Below, piece by piece: positions 1 through 6,751 of a stretch of 14,738 nucleotides of DNA (position 1 is its first letter; the number at the start of each line of letters is the position of its first letter). Source of the stretch: Porticoccaceae bacterium (GTDB lineage: Bacteria > Pseudomonadota > Gammaproteobacteria > Pseudomonadales > Porticoccaceae); contig JAPKCN010000024.1 in NCBI GenBank assembly GCA_028822945.1, positions 1 through 14,738 of the forward strand, in the 5' to 3' direction. The notes below the pieces were generated by a model that was not told the origin of the DNA, made no database searches, and saw only the letters and a list, made by a program, of their open reading frames with translations. Made by a program: the position numbers and the translations under genes.

Positions 1-75
1 GTCGCAGGTTACTAAAAATAAATAGGTACACTACACTTTTAATTTTAATTTAAATCTTTAAATCAGGTATTTATA

Positions 76-900
76 ATGTCTTTATCATGTTATATATCAC
101 TAGAAAAATCGGGCTCTGTGGGAACTTTATGGCTTGACCGGGAAGACAAGTACAACGCCCTGTCAACTGAGTTATGGAGTGCCATACCGGAGGCATTGGA
201 CAATCTGGTGAGTGACGAGGCGATCAAGGTAATTATTTTGGCGGGTCGCGGAAAACATTTTTGTGTTGGGATTGATTTAATAGACTCAGATATGCTTGGC
301 CAACAGGCGCAACCGGCGTCATCTGAAGCACTTGCAAACCTTCGTCAACTTGAGGGAACGGGCCGCTTTCAGGCAGCTATTTCGTCGCTCGCGGAGTGTG
401 CTTTGCCGGTAATTGCCGTGATTCAGGGTCATTGTTTGGGTGCCGGTATTGATTTGATCAGCGCTTGCGATGTTCGTGTTTGCAGTGCAGATGCGAATTT
501 CAGTGTTCGAGAAACACGCATTGGAATAGTCGCGGATATAGGTACATTGCAGCGTTTGCCGAAAATCATAACGGCCGGTCACGTTGCAGAATTGGCCTAT
601 ACAGGTAAGGATATCGACGCCCATAGAGCAGAAAAGATCGGTTTGGTAAATGACGTTTACGAATCTTTTACTGCAGCTTTTGATGCTGCTATGGCAATGG
701 CCGCAGAAATAGCTGCCAACTCTACTTTAGCGGTGCGCGGCACCAAGTTTATTCTTCGCCAAAGTGAGGATTTAACGACCGATCAAAGCCTTTTACTAAA
801 CGGTATGTTTACTCTGATGACTAGTTTGAAGTCGAATGATTTGAAAGAATCGATGGCGGCCTTTGTGGCGCGGAGGCCGGCGAAATATACCGGTTCTTAG
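76..900 (+). CDS. Crotonase-family Delta(3,5)-Delta(2,4)-dienoyl-CoA isomerase-like protein
   Basis: This 274-residue enzyme of the enoyl-CoA hydratase/isomerase superfamily most likely shifts double bonds in dienoyl-CoA intermediates during beta-oxidation of unsaturated fatty acids. The oxyanion-hole segments are GKHFCVGIDL (about 59-68) and GHCLGAGIDL (118-127). The closest family I recognise is the eukaryotic ECH1 type. Its three catalytic acids seem kept with the same spacing: Asp126, Glu146 (in VRETRIG) and Asp154 (in ADIGTLQRLPK). Ordinary hydratases lack this arrangement of acids. The length is normal. The ATG at 76 is used because homology begins within the first ten residues and AGG lies about nine bases upstream. 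The leader is very AT-rich. No same-strand partner follows; the next gene is convergent. The family is confident, but the exact reaction is inferred from residues recalled for rat ECH1. A generic enoyl-CoA hydratase is the alternative. Confidence 0.88.
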   Translation: MSLSCYISLEKSGSVGTLWLDREDKYNALSTELWSAIPEALDNLVSDEAIKVIILAGRGKHFCVGIDLIDSDMLGQQAQPASSEALANLRQLEGTGRFQAAISSLAECALPVIAVIQGHCLGAGIDLISACDVRVCSADANFSVRETRIGIVADIGTLQRLPKIITAGHVAELAYTGKDIDAHRAEKIGLVNDVYESFTAAFDAAMAMAAEIAANSTLAVRGTKFILRQSEDLTTDQSLLLNGMFTLMTSLKSNDLKESMAAFVARRPAKYTGS

Positions 901-920
901 TGGTGTAGCACCTGCTTACA

Positions 921-946
921 GTATTACAAACCGCTCTTGGTAATAC
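921..946. repeat. Inverted repeat downstream of the crotonase gene
   Basis: Perfect 7-bp arms GTATTAC (921-927) and GTAATAC (940-946) flank a 12-base loop, 20 bases after the crotonase stop codon. The stem is AT-rich and is followed by GTGTTGTTT, not a clean T-run, so it is at best a weak terminator. Confidence 0.4.
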
Positions 947-1100
947 GTGTTGTTTAAAGTTCGGTTTTAGCTAGCACTTTGGGGGCATTGCGCCCATACT
1001 TTTAATTGTATAAGTGTAGACAGCCATATGATTATCTCGCGGACTGCGCTCAACGTAGTTACAAGCCAGTCGCCTAACTTAAGACGGTAAATGACCTATT

Positions 1101-1127
1101 TAGTTTTACTGGTACTCAGTAAAACTA
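1101..1127. repeat. Perfect 11-bp inverted repeat (hairpin) in the convergent gap
   Basis: TAGTTTTACTG (1101-1111) and CAGTAAAACTA (1117-1127) are exact reverse complements around a 5-base loop. The arms contain TTTT on either strand. The site lies between two convergent genes, so a bidirectional transcription terminator is the simplest reading. A protein-binding operator is possible but less likely with no promoter in sight. Confidence 0.55.
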
Positions 1128-1265
1128 CGTATTTCTTAGTGTAAACATTGGCTATTTAAATGTCGGTTTGGGTTAACTAGCCTAACAGCATCGCACTCTG
1201 CTTTTATCCGCGGACAGGAAAACAGTTGTGGCGTTGTTTCTCAGCGGTGAGCAGCAAGCGAAGAG

Positions 1266-3467
1266 TCACATGATTAACTCGCGTGTTGCATTCATCATAG
1301 ATGGAAACTTTTCGCCGAGCTTTGCGCTCCAGAACATGACCCAGTATTCGGCTTTTTGCGCAATACTCATCGCAGTTTTCTCTGGGAGTTGTTGCTGTTC
1401 GTTGTCGAGAAACGCGTGAATGGCATTGGTGTCCTCAAGATTTAGTACGCTGTAAAAGCCGATCATGCCTTTGTGTATTCTTGCACCACCTAAAACAATA
1501 CCGACAAAGTCTTGGTGTGTTTGCTCGCTCATGTAACGCAAATCAGGAACTATTCCGTTACTTTTTGCACTCACACCATGGCAGGTGGCGCAGTTGCGAC
1601 CGTACAGCGTCTGGCCCTGTTTTATTACGGCGCTATCGCTGTTTGCCTGATGACCGAGCGCCATAATTGTTGCCAGATCATCATTTAACACTGGCGTTGT
1701 GCGCTCAAAGTCCCCGCGTTTAAAAACCAATAGTTTATTCTGGTTGACACGATTACGTTTTAATTCTTCGCCAATAGTTAGCATGATTACGCCACCGCTA
1801 CCTTGCGCCACGGCGACATATTGCTCTCCATCCACTTGGTAACTGATTGGCCCGGCCAATACTGCACTGTCTGATTCGAACTGCCATAATTTGTCGCCAT
1901 TATATGCGTCATAAGCTATGAATTCTCCATCTTGAGTACCTTGAAAAACCACGTCTCCGGCAGTACTTAGGGTGCCCCCATTTGAGGGTTTAGGGTGTCG
2001 TATGCGCCAGCGACTGCGCCTTTCGAGGGGATCCCAGGCAAGTAGTTCGCCATACACCAAAGCGTCCATCGAGGCTTTTGCAGCAACCCAACTTTTTGGG
2101 TCACGTACCTCATTAAAGTCAACGCCCGTGTTCCAGTGATTAATTCGATAGGTAACTTCAGAAGCTGCGCTTAAGTACGCGGGTATATTTTGCACTGGAA
2201 TGTACATTAGCCCGGTGTTTTGGCTATATGACATAGGTTGCCAGTTATGAGCGCCGTAGCCTGATGGCCATATATAGCTTCCACCATTCTTTTGGTAGTC
2301 AGCATACTCGGTCTCAACTGGCCGTCCGGTTTTCATATCGACATGACTGGCCCAATTGATGTGAGCATATGCATCGGCCGACAATAGTTCGCCAGTGGCG
2401 CGGTCAAGTACATAAAAGAAGCCATTTTTGGGCGCCTGCATAATCACTGAGCGCGGTTTACCGTCAATGTTGAGCTCTGCCAATACCAATTGTTGGGTCG
2501 CGGTGTAGTCCCAGTTATCTCTCGGTGTAACTTGATAGTGCCAAACGTATTTCCCAGTATCTGCTTCGAGTGCAAGTATCGAGCTTAGATAGAGGTTATC
2601 GCCTCCGCCGGGGCTACGTATCTCTCGGTTCCAGGGAGATCCGTTGCCCGTGCCGATATAGACAAGATCGAGAACTGGATCGTACACCAGCGAGTCCCAG
2701 GCAGTGCCGCCGCCGCCGCCATTGCGGTACCAATAATCACCGCTCCATGTCTTTAGGGCCGCCGTTAGGGCGGGGCTTTCCTGTGTGGTCTTGGGGTCTT
2801 TAGGCACTGTGTAAATGCGCCAGCGGCGCTCGCCGGTCAACGCATCATAAGCACTGACGAATCCGCGCACACCGAGTTCGGCACCGCCATTACCTATTAA
2901 GACCATGCCTTTGACGACTCTAGGTGCTCCTGTGATACTGTAATTACTCTCGGTAGGTGTAGTCTGCACAGACCAGTTAGGTTTTCCGGTAACCGCATCA
3001 ATCGCTATTAGGCGGCCATCTAGAGCCCCCAAAAAAACTTGTAAAGGCTGGTCTTCGCGGCCCTGCCAAAGTGCAACACCGCGGTTTACTGGGCCGCAGC
3101 AAGTTTTCGCTAAGTGCGCTTTAGATACACCAGCATCATAGTGCCAGAGTTCCTCACCGGTTTTTGCGTCCAGTGCATATGCGTGACTCCAACCGGTGCT
3201 AATGTAGATGACGCCGTTGTGCACCAATGGCGTTGCCTCCATGCCTCGGGCAGTGGGGAAGTCAAAAGACCAAGCAAGGTCAAGTTCGGCGACGTTTTCT
3301 CGATTGATTTCATCCAGCGGACTAAAGCGTTGCTCGCTATAGTCCCTGCCATAACTCAGCCAGTTTGACCCAGGTTGTTGAATCGCAGCTGTATCGACCA
3401 TATCTGCAGTGAGCAGTGTGGCCCAAATATAGGACCAAAACCCGAGTGTGAGTTTTATCTGTGCCAT
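1266..3467 (-). CDS. PQQ-dependent quinohemoprotein alcohol dehydrogenase
   Basis: This 733-residue periplasmic enzyme should oxidise an alcohol to an aldehyde using pyrroloquinoline quinone and pass the electrons through its own heme c. Residues 1-27 form a hydrophobic export signal. Residues 35-590 carry repeated propeller blades with AxDxxTGxxxW motifs. The vicinal pair Cys123-Cys124 is the ring disulfide typical of the family. Glu197, Asn275 and the WDY aspartate Asp320 match the metal and catalytic ligands. Thr322 sits where lanthanide-type enzymes carry a second Asp, which favours calcium. The C-terminal cytochrome domain has CATCH at 626-630, with Met646 in PDLRYM as likely axial ligand. 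The length matches type II quinohemoprotein alcohol dehydrogenases, which act on many primary and secondary alcohols. GGAGGGT lies about nine bases upstream of the ATG. The decayed isomerase gene lies just upstream on the same strand. The substrate cannot be read from sequence. Confidence 0.93.
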   Translation of the reverse strand: MAQIKLTLGFWSYIWATLLTADMVDTAAIQQPGSNWLSYGRDYSEQRFSPLDEINRENVAELDLAWSFDFPTARGMEATPLVHNGVIYISTGWSHAYALDAKTGEELWHYDAGVSKAHLAKTCCGPVNRGVALWQGREDQPLQVFLGALDGRLIAIDAVTGKPNWSVQTTPTESNYSITGAPRVVKGMVLIGNGGAELGVRGFVSAYDALTGERRWRIYTVPKDPKTTQESPALTAALKTWSGDYWYRNGGGGGTAWDSLVYDPVLDLVYIGTGNGSPWNREIRSPGGGDNLYLSSILALEADTGKYVWHYQVTPRDNWDYTATQQLVLAELNIDGKPRSVIMQAPKNGFFYVLDRATGELLSADAYAHINWASHVDMKTGRPVETEYADYQKNGGSYIWPSGYGAHNWQPMSYSQNTGLMYIPVQNIPAYLSAASEVTYRINHWNTGVDFNEVRDPKSWVAAKASMDALVYGELLAWDPLERRSRWRIRHPKPSNGGTLSTAGDVVFQGTQDGEFIAYDAYNGDKLWQFESDSAVLAGPISYQVDGEQYVAVAQGSGGVIMLTIGEELKRNRVNQNKLLVFKRGDFERTTPVLNDDLATIMALGHQANSDSAVIKQGQTLYGRNCATCHGVSAKSNGIVPDLRYMSEQTHQDFVGIVLGGARIHKGMIGFYSVLNLEDTNAIHAFLDNEQQQLPEKTAMSIAQKAEYWVMFWSAKLGEKFPSMMNATRELIM

Positions 3468-3643
3468 TAGCGAGACCCTCCGATGACTTACGAGTTTTTA
3501 CTTTTTCTGAGTCTAGCACTTTGAAGCTTTATCGCAGGAAAGTCTATTTAGTCTGCGACGGCGTTTGCGTTTGCGATTGCTGCCGAAAATCGAAAACTAA
3601 GTAACCTTATTGACTGCTCTCCTTATATTTTTTGACGATCCGC
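3468..3643. other. Spacer upstream of the PQQ dehydrogenase gene
   Basis: These 176 bases separate the isomerase pseudogene from the dehydrogenase on the minus strand. Apart from the GGAGGGT ribosome binding site near 3476-3482, no clear consensus promoter is visible. A short stretch near 3561-3578 repeats TTTGCG-like words. The dehydrogenase promoter is probably here, or further upstream if it was once co-transcribed with the isomerase. Confidence 0.4.
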
Positions 3644-4144
3644 CTAAAGAGTAAGCTCGACAAAATGTAAGCGATCCTGACCAAAGTACATTTGCTCGCC
3701 AACAAAATAACTGAGAACGCCAAATACGCTGAGGGCAATCGCCTCGTGAGTGTTGACTATAAGTTGCGACTTAATACCGGTTCGTTGACTTGCATCCATC
3801 ATACTAACTGTCGAGTTGCGCCTGCTTAACCTGCGGGTGACTCATGTTGAGTTATGATCGCAGTGCGCATCTGTTGCAGTACCCTGACAGGGAAATACAG
3901 ATTTATTTTTAGAGATACGTGATAGGGTTCAGATAACGGGGTATATCCTGCTCCACCACATATTTTTCTTCCGTTTCCACCATCACCGGCGATGCGTTGT
4001 CGGTTGCCTTAAATATGCCCCCAGTACGGGCGGCTTTTAAAGCACAGTAAAATCGATACGTGCCTTGAGTTACTGTAATCTTTGACAGGCTAAATATATC
4101 GTTGGACTGCCAACATCAAAATGAAAATCGAGGTTGGGTCGCAT
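3644..4144 (-). pseudogene. Decayed 2-hydroxychromene-2-carboxylate isomerase (DsbA/GST-kappa fold) gene
   Basis: Four separate pieces on the minus strand line up in order with this isomerase family. The start (ATG at 4144, AAGGAG upstream) reads LDFHFDVGSPTIYLA and then hits TAA at 4072-4070 and again at 4039-4037. A frameshift near 4021 leads to GIFKATDNASPVMV, then EQDIPRYLNP. Another shift near 3905 gives YFPVRVLQQMRTA. The region around 3790-3840 is too short by roughly 50-60 codons, so an internal deletion is likely. The end reads VNTHEAIALSVFGV, then GEQMYFGQDRL, and stops with TAG at 3646-3644. The VPT cis-proline motif expected after VFG has become VLS. Intact members of about 200 residues isomerise ring-cleavage products in naphthalene-type aromatic degradation or act as kappa-like GSTs. 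The surviving ribosome binding site and start suggest fairly recent loss. Confidence 0.88.
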
Positions 4145-4295
4145 TGGTATAGCTCCTTTTAAATACTGACAAATAGCGTTTGGCACTATTAAGTTGCGCC
4201 AGCATTTTTTGAGGACGATAGATATCCCACAGAGCTTCTACTGCTTGTCCGCCTGTTAAGCTGGTAGTTGCACTATAGGTGCGCTCTGGGCTCCC
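4116..4295 (-). pseudogene. Unidentified open segment ahead of the isomerase remnant
   Basis: A stop-bounded 59-codon stretch on the minus strand reads through the isomerase ribosome binding site and start codon in another frame. It contains LTGGQAVEALWDIYRPQKML and then AQLNSAKRYLSVFKRS. It has no ATG near its upstream end, where TAA lies at 4298-4296, and no ribosome binding site. The composition looks protein-like. An overlapping end would fit an operon partner of the former isomerase, now cut off at its 5' end. I do not recognise the family, and chance openness is quite possible. With the isomerase remnant, it accounts for most of the apparently gene-free stretch between the PQQ dehydrogenase and the next plus-strand gene. 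Confidence 0.3.
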
Positions 4296-4356
4296 TTAAA
4301 AATAAACGGATGCAAACTGAAATGAAACAAACTAATGGACAATAGGACAACCAAAT

Positions 4357-5223
4357 ATGCAAAAAATAGCCTTTATTGGTCTCGGCGTGATGGGCTATCC
4401 AATCGCTGGTCATCTGGCACATGCGGGTCATGATGTGTGTGTTTTTAATCGCGCAGTAGGCAAACGGGATAAGTGGCTGCGCGACTATTCTGGACGCTGG
4501 GCCTCGTCCCCAGGCGACGCTGCAGTGGGAGCCGACATAGTATTTTGTTGTGTCGGTGGCGACCAGGATCTACGAGAGGTTGCGTTCGCACCACAGGGAA
4601 TTTTATCTAGCATTCAACGCGGGGCAGTATTGGTTGATCACACGACGACATCGGCAACTGTCGCTCGGGAGGTCGCTCAAAGGTGCGATGAAAAGGGCGT
4701 CGGGTTTGTCGATGCTCCCCTGTCGGGCGGGCAGGCGGGAGCCCAGCATGGAAGCCTGGCGATTATGTGTGGCGGTGCCGAAGAACATTACCAAAAAGTG
4801 CAGATAGTGATGGCGTGCTACGGTAAGCGTATAGTCCATCTCGGTGGGGTGGGTAATGGTCAGTTGACCAAGATGGCCAATCAAATATGTATAGCTGGGC
4901 TCTTGCAAGGTTTATCTGAAGGCATAGCCTTTGCCAAAAATGCTGGTTTGGATCCGCTACAGGTACTCGACGCAATCGGCGAGGGCGCTGCGGGGTCGTG
5001 GCAAATGCACAATCGCGGCGCGACAATGGCCGCCGACGATTATGATTTCGGTTTTGCAGTCGACTGGATGCGTAAAGACTTAGCAATTTGTCTTGACGAG
5101 GCACGTGTCAATAGATCAGATTTGCCTGTGGCTAAACTGGTCGATGGTTTTTATGCCGAGATCCAAGCGATGGGCGGCCAGCGTTGGGACACTTCGAGCT
5201 TGTTGCGCCGACTGCCAAAATGA
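4357..5223 (+). CDS. 3-hydroxyisobutyrate dehydrogenase-family NAD(P)-dependent oxidoreductase
   Basis: This 288-residue cytoplasmic beta-hydroxyacid dehydrogenase belongs to the family that includes 3-hydroxyisobutyrate dehydrogenase (valine catabolism) and tartronate semialdehyde reductase. The N-terminal Rossmann fold shows IGLGVMGYPIAGHL (7-20), and the acid end of beta-2 is replaced by VFNR (29-32), an arginine that may favour NADP. The substrate-loop signature PLSGGQAGA spans 121-129. The catalytic lysine motif GNGQLTKMANQ spans 166-176, with Lys172 as the proton donor. The second half is the all-helical dimerisation domain, ending with RWDTSSLLRRL. The length is normal and no lesion is seen. 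A weak GGAC element lies 10-13 bases before the ATG. It stands alone on its strand between minus-strand genes and points toward the rubredoxin reductase. The exact substrate is unknown, but HIBADH-like use in branched-chain catabolism would fit the neighbours. Confidence 0.9.
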   Translation: MQKIAFIGLGVMGYPIAGHLAHAGHDVCVFNRAVGKRDKWLRDYSGRWASSPGDAAVGADIVFCCVGGDQDLREVAFAPQGILSSIQRGAVLVDHTTTSATVAREVAQRCDEKGVGFVDAPLSGGQAGAQHGSLAIMCGGAEEHYQKVQIVMACYGKRIVHLGGVGNGQLTKMANQICIAGLLQGLSEGIAFAKNAGLDPLQVLDAIGEGAAGSWQMHNRGATMAADDYDFGFAVDWMRKDLAICLDEARVNRSDLPVAKLVDGFYAEIQAMGGQRWDTSSLLRRLPK

Positions 5224-5299
5224 GGCTGCCGACGTTACGCTAGCGTTTGCTAAACAACAGGCGATCGATACCTATCTGTCCGGTTTTCGGCTGCTGACA

Positions 5300-6652
5300 C
5301 TAGATCATGAGGCGGCGATTTTTTAGCGCCAGTGCACTTCTCTGCTGGGTTGCCTCGCCGGTCAAAGCAAAACCTAGCTGTTCGCCATCTGGGCTGATAA
5401 AACGTGCACTGACGTTGTCGCCATCTGCTTCAATAGACCATTCGCCGGCAGCCCCAAAAGCCGGCGGATTGACTACAACTGGGCACAGTGTGGTCTTCAC
5501 GAGTACCGGCATTACCGCATAATTAACCTCGGCAGTTTGACCCGCTAGCACGCGCGCGAGAACTTTGGCACAAGCGTTGAGCGGAGCTATATAGTAGAGC
5601 AAATTTCCATCGACCTCGGCACAATCGCCAAGCGCATAGACATTTTTCGCACTTGTCCTGAGTGATCGATCGGTCACAATACCGCGGTTAGTAGCGAGGC
5701 CAGCGCTCTTCGCGAGAGCTAAGTCTGGCCGCACGCCAATCGAGCAGAGCACTGCATCGGCCGCCACCTCATCACCATTGGCAAGAGTCGCTAAGACGCC
5801 CTGATCGAATGCATCGACCTGTTCGACTAATGTGTTAAAATGGTAGCGCACGCCCGCACGTTCCAAACTACGCTGAACTGCATGCGAAGCTGTCGCCGGT
5901 AAAAGGGTTCCGAGCACAGTAGCCATCGGTTCCACCGCTTCGACATCGAAACCGGATTGGATCATATCATTGGCATATTCACTGCCGACCAGCCCAGCAC
6001 CGATGATGAGAACTTTTTTCTTGCCCTGCATGGTATCGCGGAATATGGCATAGTCGGTCAAATTGTTGATGCTAAATACCTGATCTAAGCCGCTACCCTG
6101 CAAGGGCGCAGAAATACTGCTAGCGCCTGTGGCTAAGACCAGTTTTTCGTATTCTATGATTCGGCCGCCAGCGACGATCGATTGCGCTAAGGTATCGATA
6201 CTATCAACCTTGATGTCAACCAGCACTTCGGCATTTAAATTTGCCGCCATAGCTTGAGCTGACGCAGTCGCCAAATCGTCGGCTGTTTTATTTTTTGCAT
6301 AACCAGTTGAAAGATTCGGCTTTGAGTAAAAGCGACCATCATCTGCCGTCAGCATTATTAATGGACTACTGGGGTCGTGGCTTCTGTACTCGCGGGCGAG
6401 GTTATACCCAGCCAGACCTGTACCGATAATAACTACCGGGCGACACACTTCGACGGGACTCTCATCCGGTGTATCTTCAGCAACTACCTCGACCATCTCA
6501 AAATCTTCTTTGCCAACTCCGCAATCTGGACACTCCCAATCTTCTGGTACGTCTTCCCAACGCGTCCCTGGAGGGATATTGTCGTCTGGCCAGCCCTTGG
6601 ATTCATCGTAAAGTAGTCCGCAGACCAGGCATTCCCAAATTTTATAATTCAT
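5300..6652 (-). CDS. Rubredoxin fused to NAD(P)H:rubredoxin reductase
   Basis: One 450-residue chain carries both partners of a short electron-transfer chain. Residues 1-55 are a complete rubredoxin with Fe ligands Cys8, Cys11, Cys41 and Cys44 (CLVCG and CPDCG) and the usual GIPPGT-like turn (NIPPGT). After an acidic linker (56-70) comes a flavoprotein disulfide-reductase fold. It shows FAD motif VVIIGTGLAGYNLA (73-86), NAD(P) motif VLIIGAGLVGSE (214-225) and the FAD-ribityl motif YALGDCAE (339-346). Rubredoxin reductases pass electrons from NADH via FAD to rubredoxin, classically for alkane hydroxylase, and also for oxidative-stress reductases. In many bacteria the two parts are separate genes. 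No hydroxylase gene lies in this window, so the final acceptor is unknown. AAGGGG lies about 10 bases before the ATG, and an octanucleotide repeat lies further upstream. Cytoplasmic, with no signal peptide. Confidence 0.93.
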   Translation of the reverse strand: MNYKIWECLVCGLLYDESKGWPDDNIPPGTRWEDVPEDWECPDCGVGKEDFEMVEVVAEDTPDESPVEVCRPVVIIGTGLAGYNLAREYRSHDPSSPLIMLTADDGRFYSKPNLSTGYAKNKTADDLATASAQAMAANLNAEVLVDIKVDSIDTLAQSIVAGGRIIEYEKLVLATGASSISAPLQGSGLDQVFSINNLTDYAIFRDTMQGKKKVLIIGAGLVGSEYANDMIQSGFDVEAVEPMATVLGTLLPATASHAVQRSLERAGVRYHFNTLVEQVDAFDQGVLATLANGDEVAADAVLCSIGVRPDLALAKSAGLATNRGIVTDRSLRTSAKNVYALGDCAEVDGNLLYYIAPLNACAKVLARVLAGQTAEVNYAVMPVLVKTTLCPVVVNPPAFGAAGEWSIEADGDNVSARFISPDGEQLGFALTGEATQQRSALALKNRRLMI

Positions 6653-6683
6653 TGCGTATCAAACCCCTTAGACCTTTGTTTTA

Positions 6684-6723
6684 GTGTTGTTGTGTTGTTG
6701 TGTTGTTGTGTTGTTGTGTTGTT
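6684..6723. repeat. Five perfect tandem copies of an 8-bp unit
   Basis: The unit GTGTTGTT is repeated five times without a mismatch (AACAACAC on the minus strand). The tract lies 32-71 bases upstream of the rubredoxin reductase ATG and 28 bases past the end of the racemase gene. It is therefore in the leader or promoter spacing of the reductase. Such tracts can change length by slipped-strand replication. An unstructured CAA-rich leader could also aid translation. Two palindromes, GACTGCAGTC (6726-6735) and AGTCGACT (6732-6739), adjoin it. Confidence 0.9.
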
Positions 6724-6751
6724 TGGACTGCAGTCGACTAGCCGAGATTTA

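Larger units (their letters stand above)
901..1265. other. Non-coding convergent intergenic region
   Basis: This 365-base gap lies between two genes that converge on it. I see no coding segment with a ribosome binding site or family resemblance. It holds two inverted repeats, listed separately, that could form RNA hairpins and end transcription from either side. A short antisense open stretch near 980-1040 starts with ATG but resembles nothing I know. Confidence 0.5.

Noticed and set aside
72..77. TATAAT at the crotonase start codon
   Set aside because: It overlaps the ATG itself, so a promoter here would leave the start out of the transcript. The leader is AT-rich enough to give it by chance.
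1071..1195. Two GCCTAAC words suggesting integron attC sites
   Set aside because: The matching GTTRRRY partners and the imperfect inverted-repeat body are absent, and no integrase or cassette genes are present.
1228..1419. Plus-strand open frame at the end of the PQQ dehydrogenase gene
   Set aside because: It mostly lies antisense to the conserved dehydrogenase C-terminus and has no recognisable domain.
5237..5246. 10-bp palindrome ACGCTAGCGT between convergent genes
   Set aside because: It has no loop or T-run to act as a terminator and no promoter to regulate. A single 10-bp palindrome is expected by chance in a window of this size.
5093..5326. Open frame overlapping the end of the hydroxyacid dehydrogenase gene and running into the rubredoxin reductase end
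   Set aside because: It is out of frame with two well-supported genes, has no ribosome binding site and resembles no family.
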